From the NCBI RefSeq assembly GCF_014641735.1, contig NZ_BMIH01000001.1, positions 434,001 to 498,000 of the forward strand: 64,000 bases of DNA, in the 5' to 3' direction. The stretch comes from Sphingomonas metalli (GTDB lineage Bacteria > Pseudomonadota > Alphaproteobacteria > Sphingomonadales > Sphingomonadaceae). Below are positions 1 through 7,382 of the stretch, piece after piece (the stretch's first letter is position 1; every line of letters starts with the position of its first letter). The notes below the pieces were generated by a model that saw only the letters and a list, made by a program, of their open reading frames with translations, was not told the DNA's origin and searched no databases. The position numbers were made by a program, and so were the translations under genes.

Positions 1-246
1 GTTGGCGCTGCTCGGCGCGACGCCCATTTCGGCGAGTGGTTCGCCCGATCCCATCGGCGCGGCATCGTTGGTCGAAGCGATCTCGGCGACCAAATTCGCT
101 TGGGCGGACCCGGCAACGGGCGCCTCGCGGGTCGCGCTGCTGATGATCGCGCTGGCGATCGCGATCAGCACCACCACCGCCAACAGGCCGATCACGCCGA
201 CCTTGATGCGCTGGATCGGCTGGGAAGGTTCAGGCCGAACGTCCAT
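1..246 (-). CDS. Hypothetical membrane-anchored protein (N-terminal part)
   Basis: An open frame begins at ATG 246 and runs off the left edge of the window, so only 82 codons are visible. The first 15 residues are polar. A single hydrophobic segment follows at about residues 16-36 (VGVIGLLAVVVLIAIASAI), and then an Ala/Ser/Glu-rich region. This suggests a protein held in the inner membrane by one N-terminal helix with the rest in the periplasm. It lies 36 bp downstream of cysK on the same strand and could be co-transcribed with it. I do not recognise the family and propose no function. Confidence 0.6.
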   Translation of the reverse strand, partial: MDVRPEPSQPIQRIKVGVIGLLAVVVLIAIASAIISSATREAPVAGSAQANLVAEIASTNDAAPMGSGEPLAEMGVAPSSAN

Positions 247-282
247 CTGGTCCGACAAACATAACCATTCGTCGTGCCGGTC

Positions 283-1284
283 TCAACCCCCGCGCGGGAA
301 CGCCGGCTCCACCAGCCCCTTTTCCTGCCGCCAGGACGGGTTGTGGAGCGTCGAGAGATAGCGGAAGCCGGTGTCGCACAGGATGGTCGCGACGCGGCTT
401 CCCTCGCCCAGCCGCCGCGCCAGCGCGACCGCCCCCGCGACATTGATCCCGGAGGACAGCCCCAGGCACAGCCCCTCCTCGTCGAGCAGCCGCCGCACCC
501 AATAATAGCCCTCGTCGTCGCCGACACGGAACTGGGTGTCGATCGGCGCGCCCTCCAGATTGGCGGTGATCCGCCCCTGCCCGATCCCCTCAGCGACCGA
601 CGAGCCCTCGGCCTTGAGCTCGCCGTGCTCGTAGTAGTTGAACAGCGCCGCGCCGTGCGGGTCGGTCAGGGCGATCACCACCGATTCATCGTGCGCCTTC
701 AGTCCCATGCCGACACCGGCGAGCGTTCCGCCGGTGCCCGCGGCGCAGGTGAAGCCGTCGATCCGACCCTCCATCTGCGTCCAGATCTCCTCGGCCGTGC
801 CGGTGATATGGGCGCGGCGATTGGCGATGTTGTCGAACTGGTTGGCCCAGATCGCGCCCGGCGTCTCCTCGGCGATGCGCCGCGACGTATGCACGAAGTG
901 GCAGGGGCTCGAATAGGGTGCCGCCGCCACCAGCACCAGCTCCGCCCCCAGCGCGCGCAGCGTGTCCATCTTCTCGCGGCTCTGCGTCTCGGGCATCACG
1001 ATGATCGTGCGATAGCCCTTGGCGTTGGCGACCAGCGCCAGGCCGATCCCCGTATTGCCCGCCGTGCCCTCCACGATCGTGCCGCCGGGCTGCAACGCGC
1101 CCTGCCGTTCGGCCTCCTCGACGATCGACAGCGCCGCCCGGTCCTTCACCGAAGCGCCGGGATTGGCGAACTCGCACTTGCCGAAGATATGGGCGCCGGC
1201 CTCGGCGCTCGGCCCCTTGAGCCGGACGAGCGGCGTATGGCCGATGAGCGAAAGCGTGTCGGGGACGATGGGCATGTCCGCCAC
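283..1284 (-). CDS. cysK: Cysteine synthase A-type O-acetylserine sulfhydrylase
   Basis: This PLP enzyme makes cysteine from O-acetylserine and sulfide in the cytoplasm. The 333-residue protein has the fold-type II landmarks: the PLP lysine in NPGASVKDRA (Lys47), the substrate-binding loop TAGNTG (residues 74-79), the glycine-rich phosphate loop GTGGTLAG near residue 186, and a C-terminal SSGINVAG segment that binds the pyridine ring. The loop reads EGTAGNTG where enteric CysK has EPTSGNTG, so a CysK-like paralogue with a different sulfur donor cannot be excluded. The gene is transcribed away from the lipoprotein gene at 1419. A short palindrome lies in the shared upstream region. Confidence 0.88.
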   Translation of the reverse strand: MADMPIVPDTLSLIGHTPLVRLKGPSAEAGAHIFGKCEFANPGASVKDRAALSIVEEAERQGALQPGGTIVEGTAGNTGIGLALVANAKGYRTIIVMPETQSREKMDTLRALGAELVLVAAAPYSSPCHFVHTSRRIAEETPGAIWANQFDNIANRRAHITGTAEEIWTQMEGRIDGFTCAAGTGGTLAGVGMGLKAHDESVVIALTDPHGAALFNYYEHGELKAEGSSVAEGIGQGRITANLEGAPIDTQFRVGDDEGYYWVRRLLDEEGLCLGLSSGINVAGAVALARRLGEGSRVATILCDTGFRYLSTLHNPSWRQEKGLVEPAFPRGG

Positions 1285-1355
1285 ATAGGCAGCCGGGCAC
1301 GGCGGGCCAAGCGACGCGCGCTTGATCGCACAGAAGCGCGGCTTTGCCGGACAAT

Positions 1356-1372
1356 TTTGCTATTGCAGCAAA
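1356..1372. promoter_or_regulatory. Short palindrome between cysK and a divergent lipoprotein gene
   Basis: The sequence TTTGCT-N5-AGCAAA is a perfect 6-bp inverted repeat. It is one of the few AT-richer patches in this 134-bp divergent intergenic region, which makes it a candidate operator for cysK. I cannot match it to a named regulator, and a 6-bp arm could arise by chance. Confidence 0.25.
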
Positions 1373-1418
1373 CGATGTCTTGACGCTGTAACGCGCAGCG
1401 GCGAAGCGCATCCGCGCT

Positions 1419-1802
1419 ATGACGAAGCTCTCCCTCCTCATCCTCACCCCGCTGCTCGCGCTCGGCGCCTGCAACTCGCAGCCCTCGCAGCCCGAGGTGG
1501 TCGTGACCAACCCCGACCCGCTGCAGAACAAGCTGGCCACCGCGCCGAAGGCCGAGCTGCCGCCCGCGATCCGCGCCGACAAGTCGCTGCGCTGCGGCGA
1601 CGGTTCGCTCGTGGCGATCACCTTCTTCCAGGGCGACAAGCAGATCATGCTGCGCGCCCCGGCCAAGGCCGATCCGATCAAGCTCGTCGCGCCCGAGGCC
1701 GGCAAGCCCTATGTCGGCGAGAATGGCACCACCGTCTCGGGCGACGAGAAGAGCGTGAAGGTGACGTTGCCGGGCAAGTCCGCGCTGACCTGCCACGACT
1801 GA
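1419..1802 (+). CDS. MliC-like lipoprotein (putative lysozyme inhibitor)
   Basis: This is a small 127-residue secreted lipoprotein. Residues 1-18 form a signal peptide ending in the lipobox LGAC, so Cys18 should be lipidated. After a Pro/Gln-rich linker, the mature part has an 8-stranded MliC-like pattern (RCGDGSLVAITFF, KQIMLRAP, ENGTTVSGDEKSVKVTLPG) with two cysteines (near 59 and 126) that could form a disulfide. MliC/PliC proteins block c-type lysozyme in the periplasm. Here the match is by pattern only, so the specific function is tentative. A strong hairpin terminator follows at 1857. Confidence 0.6.
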   Translation: MTKLSLLILTPLLALGACNSQPSQPEVVVTNPDPLQNKLATAPKAELPPAIRADKSLRCGDGSLVAITFFQGDKQIMLRAPAKADPIKLVAPEAGKPYVGENGTTVSGDEKSVKVTLPGKSALTCHD

Positions 1803-1856
1803 CGATCCCGGCCGTCGCCGCGCACCTTCGCGGCACCGGCCGACCGGACCCACATC

Positions 1857-1892
1857 ATACCCGTCCGGAGGATGCTCCGGACGGGTATTTTC
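1857..1892 (+). terminator. Rho-independent terminator after the MliC-like gene
   Basis: A 14-bp perfect stem (arms 1857-1870 and 1875-1888) around the loop GATG runs straight into TTTCT. It lies 55 bp beyond the stop of the lipoprotein gene. Confidence 0.75.
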
Positions 1893-1934
1893 TCGCCCGC
1901 CTCCGCGAGAGTCGCAACAGCGCCCTCTTTCCCT

Positions 1935-2030
1935 CGTCATCCCGGACGTGTTCCGGGATCCACCGTGCCGCACGATCGATGGCTTGAGCCTTTGCGGAAC
2001 CGTGGATGCCGGAACGGGTTCGGCATGACG
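1935..2030. repeat. Family B inverted doublet, copy 1
   Basis: The element begins CGTCATCCCGGACGTG and ends GGTTCGGCATGACG. Each half contains its own small hairpin (for example CGGACGTGTTCCG), and the two halves are inverted relative to each other. A second 96-bp copy lies at 52679-52774 with the same outer ends but a different centre. The rest of the 426-bp gap 1803-2228 holds the terminator at 1857 and no recognisable gene. Confidence 0.8.
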
Positions 2031-2228
2031 AAGGAATTTTGCAGAGGCGCCGATGCCGGCTACCCGGACCAGGCGCTCGTCGGTCGCCCCGATCGCAGGT
2101 AAGGCCTCAGACTCTTCCGCGCTTCGACATCGTTCGGCACGCCCGGCTCATCATCCCGTCGCGCCCTAAGCGCTCCGTCCCTCAACCACTTGCCCTCTCC
2201 CGCCGCTCCCGCCACCTTGACCGCAGTG

Positions 2229-2948
2229 ATGGACCGCCTCGACCCGCAGATCGTGCTCGGCGCCTATGCCGTGGGCGTGTTTCCAATGGCGGATGCGCGC
2301 GAGGCGGACGGGGTCTATTGGGTTGAGCCGCGCCGCCGCGCGATCCTGCCGCTGGACGGTTTCCGCCTTTCCCGCTCGCTCCGCAAGACGATCGCCGCCG
2401 ACCGCTTTCGGGTGACCGCCGACCGCGCTTTCCCCGCGATGATCCGGCTCTGCGCGGAAAGCGCCGCCGATCGGCCGGAGACATGGATCAACGGCAGCAT
2501 CGAGCAGGTCTTTCTCGACCTCCATCGCGGCGGCAGGGCTCATTCGATCGAATGCTGGGATGGCGACACACTGGTCGGCGGTCTTTACGGGCTCGCGCTT
2601 GGCCGTGCCTTTTTCGGCGAGAGCATGGTGAGCCGCGCCACCGATGCCTCCAAGGTCGCGCTGGCATGGCTCGTCGCGCGGCTACGCGTGGGCGGCTTCA
2701 CCCTGCTCGACTGCCAGTTCCAGACTCCCCATCTCGCCTCACTGGGTGCGGTCGAGATACCGCGCGCGCGCTATGTGGCGTTGCTGGGCGAGGCGCTGTC
2801 GGGGCTCGGCGTATCGACGGCCTTTGCCGCGCTCGACGGCGCGGGCGTCGGCGATTTCCGCGCGCTCGAGCGCTTGGGGGCGACCGACTCGGTCTCCTCG
2901 CCCGTTGTCGGGAAGGACATCGTGCAACTCTTGGCCCAGACATCGTAG
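2229..2948 (+). CDS. aat: Leucyl/phenylalanyl-tRNA--protein transferase
   Basis: Aat adds Leu or Phe from charged tRNA to N-terminal Arg/Lys of proteins, marking them for ClpS/ClpAP degradation (bacterial N-degron pathway). The protein opens with LDPQIVLGAYAVGVFPMA, the family signature, and has WVEPRRRAILPL, FGESMVS and LLDCQFQTPHLASLGA in the expected order. ATG 2229 places the conserved N-terminus correctly and gives 239 residues. An upstream in-frame TTG (2190) would add 13 residues with no homology. The 3' end overlaps the convergent DUF2155 gene by 178 bp. Confidence 0.92.
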   Translation: MDRLDPQIVLGAYAVGVFPMADAREADGVYWVEPRRRAILPLDGFRLSRSLRKTIAADRFRVTADRAFPAMIRLCAESAADRPETWINGSIEQVFLDLHRGGRAHSIECWDGDTLVGGLYGLALGRAFFGESMVSRATDASKVALAWLVARLRVGGFTLLDCQFQTPHLASLGAVEIPRARYVALLGEALSGLGVSTAFAALDGAGVGDFRALERLGATDSVSSPVVGKDIVQLLAQTS

Positions 2949-3409
2949 ACGGGATGCTGAACGACGTTGAGCGACGGCCGCTCCTTGAACAGCCAGCCTG
3001 AGAATACCCGCCGCCACTGCCGGTCGGCGCCACGCACGTCCATCTGCACGAAGGCGCCGGTCAGCGGATCGGCCTCCCAGGGCGCGGTCCGGTCGCAGGC
3101 GGACAGGCGCACCACCACGTCGCCGATCCGCACCGCACCGCCCGGCTTGAGCGTCAGCTCGCGCGCCTCGCCGTTCCGCTTGTTGAGGAAGCCGAGCACG
3201 GCGACGCGCTGCGCCATCGGCGTCGTGCCCGGCACCGTCGCCGGGCCGCCGGTCGCGACCGTCTCGATATCGTCGGGTACCCCTTCGGGCACCACCTGCG
3301 CCGTCCGCACCGGTCCGGTCGCGGCGGGCCGGTCGAGGGCGCGCCAGCCGAACCAGCCGCCCGCCAGCAGTGCCGCGACCCCCAGGGCCACGGCCAGCCA
3401 GCGTATCAT
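2771..3409 (-). CDS. DUF2155 domain protein, membrane-anchored
   Basis: The 212-residue protein starts with a hydrophobic helix (residues 3-23) and then carries the DUF2155 core. Landmarks are VAVLGFLNKRNG, IGDVVVRLSACDRTAPWE, LTGAFVQMDV, SGWLFKERPSLNVVQHPVYDVW and a final KSCTMSFP with a second cysteine. The two cysteines probably pair in the periplasm. ATG 3409 is chosen because it forms an ATGA overlap with the stop of the NDUFA12 gene; a start 15 bp upstream is also possible. The role of DUF2155 is not established. The last 59 codons lie opposite the end of aat. Confidence 0.8.
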   Translation of the reverse strand: MIRWLAVALGVAALLAGGWFGWRALDRPAATGPVRTAQVVPEGVPDDIETVATGGPATVPGTTPMAQRVAVLGFLNKRNGEARELTLKPGGAVRIGDVVVRLSACDRTAPWEADPLTGAFVQMDVRGADRQWRRVFSGWLFKERPSLNVVQHPVYDVWAKSCTMSFPTTGEETESVAPKRSSARKSPTPAPSSAAKAVDTPSPDSASPSNAT

Positions 3410-3801
3410 CCCTCTGGCGTCCATGCTTCATAGTCGCCCGTCGCCGCGGCCCGCTTGCCGCCCTTTTCCAGCGCACCGGCGGGACGATAGGCGAGCGCCG
3501 TGCCCGTCATGTTGGGCACCGCCGGCTTCTGCCAGGCGCGCTGCGGCGGCAGGGCGTCGTCGGGCGCGCCATCGATATGGTGGTGCAGCCAGCTGAACCA
3601 TTCGGGCGGCACCCGGCTGGCGTCGTTCGAGCCGTTGTAGATCACCCAGCGGCGGGGCGCGCCGCTCGTGTTCCTGCCGCCCTCGTAATAGACGTTGCCC
3701 AGCGAGTCCTCACCCACGCGCGTCATGCCGCGCAGGCCGTAGAACCAGGTGCTCCAGCTGGCGCCGTTCCACCATGTGAAGGGATTGACGTTGATGCCCA
3801 T
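3406..3801 (-). CDS. NDUFA12-family NADH:ubiquinone oxidoreductase subunit (17.2 kDa type)
   Basis: This is a small accessory subunit of respiratory complex I, shared by mitochondria and alphaproteobacteria and located on the matrix or cytoplasmic side. The 131-residue frame has NPFTWWNGASWSTWFYGL, VGEDSLGNVYYE, RRWVIYNG, DASRVPPEWFSWLHH and the Pro-rich tail HKPNMTGT-like (KPAVPNMTGTALAYRPAGAL) expected for the family. ATG 3801 begins at MGINVNP. It lies 10 bp downstream of the DUF192 gene and overlaps the DUF2155 gene by 4 nt, so these genes are very probably translated from one message. Confidence 0.88.
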   Translation of the reverse strand: MGINVNPFTWWNGASWSTWFYGLRGMTRVGEDSLGNVYYEGGRNTSGAPRRWVIYNGSNDASRVPPEWFSWLHHHIDGAPDDALPPQRAWQKPAVPNMTGTALAYRPAGALEKGGKRAAATGDYEAWTPEG

Positions 3802-3811
3802 GGGCCAGCGC

Positions 3812-4318
3812 TTACCCTGCCGGCGCGCCGCCAGCAACCGCCGGTGTGGCAGGAAGACGCGGCCAGGCGACCCGGTCGCCGGGCGCTATGCCGAGCTCGG
3901 CCGTCCGCCCGCCGGGTACCTCGAGTACCGCGGCCACGGGTTCACCCGATTCGACAGGCGCTTGCGAGAAGGGGATGGTGTTTTCGCCGATATAGGCGAT
4001 CGTGCCGTCCGCGCGGATGAAAATGATGTCGAGCGGGCTCGGCGTGTTCTTCATCCAGAAGCTCGCGGAGCGCGGTGCACCGCCGCCCGGCGGATAGGGC
4101 GCGAACAACATCCCGAAGTCCGGCGCCAGGTTGGTCCGGTACATCAGCCCCTTCGCCTGCGCCTCGGCGGTGCTCGCCACCTCGGCGCGGAACAGATGCC
4201 GGCCCGACGCGGAGGTGATCGTCACCGGCACCAGCTGCACGCCATCGGGCGCGGGCGACGGGCTGTGGCACGCCGCCAGCATCAGGGCGGCCGATACCGC
4301 CCAGCGGTTCGCTGTCAC
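3812..4318 (-). CDS. DUF192 family lipoprotein
   Basis: GTG 4318 overlaps the stop of the cold-shock gene (GTGA). This gives 168 residues with a signal peptide and lipobox LAAC near residue 17. The mature part is a DUF192 domain: EAQAKGLMYRTNLAPDFGMLF, SFWMKNTPSPLDIIFI, TIAYIGENTIPFS and AVLEVPGG, ending in GIAPGDRV. DUF192 proteins are small secreted beta-barrel proteins of uncertain role. The open frame continues upstream inside the cold-shock gene, but that extension has no homology and would lose the signal peptide. Confidence 0.8.
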   Translation of the reverse strand: MTANRWAVSAALMLAACHSPSPAPDGVQLVPVTITSASGRHLFRAEVASTAEAQAKGLMYRTNLAPDFGMLFAPYPPGGGAPRSASFWMKNTPSPLDIIFIRADGTIAYIGENTIPFSQAPVESGEPVAAVLEVPGGRTAELGIAPGDRVAWPRLPATPAVAGGAPAG

Positions 4319-4875
4319 GCCGGCTGTTCCACCGCCACCGCCAGCGCGCCCTTGCGTCCATCGACGATCCGCGCGCGGAGCGACTGGTCCGGCTCCACCT
4401 CGACGATCCCGCCCCGACGCAGCGTTTCCATATGGACGAACACGTCCGCACCGTCGCTGGCGCGGACGAGGAAGCCATAGCCCTTCAGCCGGTTGAACCA
4501 TTTCACACGGGCCGGCTCGAAGGGCCCCGCCGTATCCAGCAGCGCCACCGGGTCGATCCGGTCCGGCGCCGCCCGGGCTCGGGGCGCCGGCTCGGCCACG
4601 GCATGCGACAGATCGATCGTCAGGATCTGGCTGGCCTGATAGCCGCGTCCCCGCTCCACCGCGAGCGCCTCGACCCGCGCACCTTCGGGCAGGCTGCGGC
4701 GGCCATGCGGCTGGAGCACGCTGAAATGGATCAGCACGTCGCCCAGCGCGGCATCGTCCGCGACCGCGAAGCCGAACCCGCGCGTCACGTCGAACCACTT
4801 GATAACACCCGACACCGGCAGCGCATCACGCACCGGATCGGCCGGATAGTCCTGATGCTGCGCCTGCGCCCGCAT
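4315..4875 (-). CDS. Double cold-shock-domain protein
   Basis: The 186-residue protein has two cold-shock (OB-fold) domains. The first is at about residues 21-87 (GVIKWFDVTRGFGFAV with DVLIHFSVL) and the second at about 119-182 (ARVKWFNRLKGYGFLV with DVFVHMETL). Both carry RNP1- and RNP2-like aromatic motifs for single-stranded nucleic acid binding. A Pro/Ala/Arg linker joins them. Two-domain forms are common in alphaproteobacteria and act as RNA chaperones or regulators. The gene lies 24 bp after recX and overlaps the DUF192 gene by 4 nt. Confidence 0.88.
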   Translation of the reverse strand: MRAQAQHQDYPADPVRDALPVSGVIKWFDVTRGFGFAVADDAALGDVLIHFSVLQPHGRRSLPEGARVEALAVERGRGYQASQILTIDLSHAVAEPAPRARAAPDRIDPVALLDTAGPFEPARVKWFNRLKGYGFLVRASDGADVFVHMETLRRGGIVEVEPDQSLRARIVDGRKGALAVAVEQPA

Positions 4876-4899
4876 TACGTCACCCCTGACCCCTTATGG

Positions 4900-5463
4900 T
4901 TAGCACGGTTCATCCTCATCGCAACATCCCGCCGCGAGTTCCGCATCTATTTGGGACAGGTCGCCCGGTGCCGCCGCCGCGATACGGCGAGCCAGGGCAA
5001 AGCCATGGCCGGCACGGACCATGGCGGCGATCTGCTTCTCGCGCTGCGGTCGCTCCGCCGGGGCGGCCGCGAAGGGGCCGATCCGCCGCCGCCGGGCGAA
5101 GGCGAGCGCGCTGTCGAGCGCCGCTGCCGCCACGGCCGGCGCGACGCTGGCGGCATCCGCCTCGCCGACCCGCGCCTGGCGCAGCGCCAGTGCCACCCGC
5201 CCCGCGCCCAGTCCCCGGCGGGTCAGCGAACGGGCCTGCGCCTCGGCGAACAGGCGATCGTCGATATAGCCGCGCTCCGCCATCCGTGCGGCGATCGCCT
5301 CCGGATCCGCGGGCTCCCCCTGCCAGCCCCGCTCGCGCATCTTGCGGCGCAGATAGTCGGCCAGCTTGCCCCGCGTGGTCGCGAAGCGCTCGACATAGCG
5401 CAGCGCCAGCCGGTCGAGCGCCGCGGCGTCGAGAGGGACAGGAGAATGACGCGGCTGTGACAT
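4900..5463 (-). CDS. recX: Regulatory protein RecX
   Basis: RecX binds RecA filaments and damps recombinase activity. The 187-residue protein shows the three-helix repeats of the family: LDRLALRYVERFATTRGKLADYLRRKMRERGW, an ERGYIDDRLFAEAQARSLTRRGLG segment, and a C-terminal repeat with PFAAAPAERPQREKQIAAMVRAGHGFALAR. ATG 5463 is used because upstream codons encode no conserved sequence. It is the first gene of the minus-strand run down to DUF2155 and is divergent from the fatty acyl-AMP ligase. No recA is in the window. Confidence 0.85.
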   Translation of the reverse strand: MSQPRHSPVPLDAAALDRLALRYVERFATTRGKLADYLRRKMRERGWQGEPADPEAIAARMAERGYIDDRLFAEAQARSLTRRGLGAGRVALALRQARVGEADAASVAPAVAAAALDSALAFARRRRIGPFAAAPAERPQREKQIAAMVRAGHGFALARRIAAAAPGDLSQIDAELAAGCCDEDEPC

Positions 5464-5552
5464 CGGCCATGATTGTGCCACATAGGTTGCCGAGAGGGAA
5501 ACGGGCACCTCCGCGTGCTCCCCGAACGAAGACCGATGCGAAGGCAAAGACG

Positions 5553-7301
5553 ATGACGACCGACACGCCCATCACGGCCGCGCCCAATGGCACGCCGACC
5601 GAGGACGCGCTCCCCCGCCGCTTCGCCGACTTCGCCACGCTGGGCGAGGCGCTGGATTATGCCGCCACCGGCGTGCGCGGTCTCAACTTCCACGATGCGC
5701 GCGGCACGCTGGTGCGCCCCTATCCCTTCGCGGAGCTGCGCGAGGACGCGCTGGCGGCCGCCCGCCGCCTGATCGCCGCCGGGGTGAAGCCCGAGGACCG
5801 CATCGCGCTCGTCGCCGAGACTTCCGCGGAATTCGCCGCGCTGTTCTTCGGCACCGTCTATGCCGGTGCCTGGCCGGTGCCGCTGCCGCTTCCCACCTCG
5901 TTCGGCGGGCGAGATTCCTATATCGACCAGCTCAAGGTCCAGCTCGGCAGCTGCGACCCGGTCATGCTGATCTATCCTCCCGAACTGGCCGCCATGGCCG
6001 GCGAGGCCGCGGCGCAAGCCGGGGTCGCCGGGATCGACTGGGCCGAGCTGTCGGGGCGCGACGCCCCCGATGCGCCGTTGCCCGCCGCCGATCCGGAGGC
6101 GATCGCCTATCTGCAATATTCCAGCGGCTCGACCCGCTTCCCCCATGGTGTCGCGATCACCCATCGGGCGCTGCTCAACAACCTCGCCGCCCACAGCCAT
6201 GGCATGGCGATCCAGGGAAGCGACCGCTGCGTCTCGTGGCTTCCCTGGTATCACGACATGGGTCTGGTCGGCTGCTTCCTGTCGCCGGTCGCCAACCAGG
6301 TCTCGACCGATTATCTGAAGACCGAGGATTTCGCGCGCCGTCCGCTCGCCTGGCTCGACCTGATCAGCCGGCACCAGGGCACCACCCTCTCCTACTCGCC
6401 CACCTTCGGCTATGACATCTGCGCGCGGCGGATCTCGTCGCAGACCCGCGCGTCCGACCGGTTCGACCTGTCGCGCTGGCGCGTCGCAGGCAACGGCGCG
6501 GACATGATCCGGCCCGACGTGATGCAGGGGTTCGTCGACGCCTTCGCCGATGCCGGCTTCCAGGCCAGCGCCTTCCTGCCCAGCTACGGCCTCGCCGAGG
6601 CGACGCTCGCCGTCTCGATCATGCCGCCGGGCGAAGGTATCCGCGTCGAGCTGGTCGAGGAGACCGAGCTGTCGGGCGGCGACCGCGACGGCCGCCGGCC
6701 CCAGCGGTTCCGCGCGATCGTCAATTGCGGCAAGCCGGTGCGCGACATGCGCGTCGAGATTCGCGAGGAAGACGGCACGCCGCTGCCCGAGCGCGCGATC
6801 GGCAAGGTCTGGTGCGCCGGCCCGTCGGTGATGGTCGGCTATTTCCGCGATCCCGCCGCGACCGAGGCGTGCATGGCCGATGGCTGGCTCGATACCGGCG
6901 ACATGGGCTATCTGTCGGACGGCTATCTCTACATCGTCGGCCGCGCCAAGGACATGATCATCGTCAACGGCCGCAACCATTGGCCGCAGGACATCGAATG
7001 GGCGGTGGAGCAGCTGCCGGGCTTCAAGGCCGGCGACATCGCCGCCTTCGCCATCACGACGCCCGGCGGCGAGGAGACGCCGGCGGTGCTGGTCCAGTGC
7101 CGCAGCAGCGACGAGGCGGAGCGGCTGCGCCTGCGCGACGAGATCCGCGAGCGGGTCCGCTCGGTCACCGGCATGAACTGCGTGATCGAGCTGATTCCGC
7201 CACGCACCCTGCCGCGCACCAGTTCGGGCAAGCTGAGCCGTGCCAAGGCGCGCAACCTCTACCTCGCCGGCGAGATCAAGCCCTACGACATCGCCGCCTG
7301 A
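5553..7301 (+). CDS. Fatty acyl-AMP ligase (FAAL family)
   Basis: The 582-residue adenylate-forming enzyme activates a fatty acid as acyl-AMP. FAALs usually pass it to an acyl carrier protein rather than to CoA. Visible motifs are the P-loop YLQYSSGSTRFPHGV (near residue 185), SWLPWYHDMGLVG, SYSPTFGYDICARR, PSYGLAEATLAVS, WLDTGDMGYL, and the hinge region GRAKDMIIVNGRNHWPQDIE. RTSSGKLSRAKAR is near the end. The SSGSTRFP and HDMGLVG forms are typical of FAAL, not of FadD. ATG 5553 gives the normal N-terminus. No acyl carrier protein or partner synthase is adjacent. In related bacteria such ligases serve sphingolipid or polyketide synthesis, but the pathway here is unknown. Confidence 0.85.
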   Translation: MTTDTPITAAPNGTPTEDALPRRFADFATLGEALDYAATGVRGLNFHDARGTLVRPYPFAELREDALAAARRLIAAGVKPEDRIALVAETSAEFAALFFGTVYAGAWPVPLPLPTSFGGRDSYIDQLKVQLGSCDPVMLIYPPELAAMAGEAAAQAGVAGIDWAELSGRDAPDAPLPAADPEAIAYLQYSSGSTRFPHGVAITHRALLNNLAAHSHGMAIQGSDRCVSWLPWYHDMGLVGCFLSPVANQVSTDYLKTEDFARRPLAWLDLISRHQGTTLSYSPTFGYDICARRISSQTRASDRFDLSRWRVAGNGADMIRPDVMQGFVDAFADAGFQASAFLPSYGLAEATLAVSIMPPGEGIRVELVEETELSGGDRDGRRPQRFRAIVNCGKPVRDMRVEIREEDGTPLPERAIGKVWCAGPSVMVGYFRDPAATEACMADGWLDTGDMGYLSDGYLYIVGRAKDMIIVNGRNHWPQDIEWAVEQLPGFKAGDIAAFAITTPGGEETPAVLVQCRSSDEAERLRLRDEIRERVRSVTGMNCVIELIPPRTLPRTSSGKLSRAKARNLYLAGEIKPYDIAA

Positions 7302-7382
7302 CCGGTGCCGGAATTTTGGCGGCCGTCAGGTCGCCAAGTTACGGAAACGATCCGCTAACTCTTCGCCGTTAGGGTCCGCATC

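Noticed and set aside
4319..4798. A fusion of an extra N-terminal region to the DUF192 protein
   Set aside because: The extension lies out of frame inside the cold-shock gene. GTG 4318 gives a proper lipoprotein signal and a GTGA overlap.
4896..5552. An N-terminal extension of about 219 residues on the fatty acyl-AMP ligase
   Set aside because: This stretch is antisense to recX and Arg/Pro-rich; the ligase family starts at ATG 5553.
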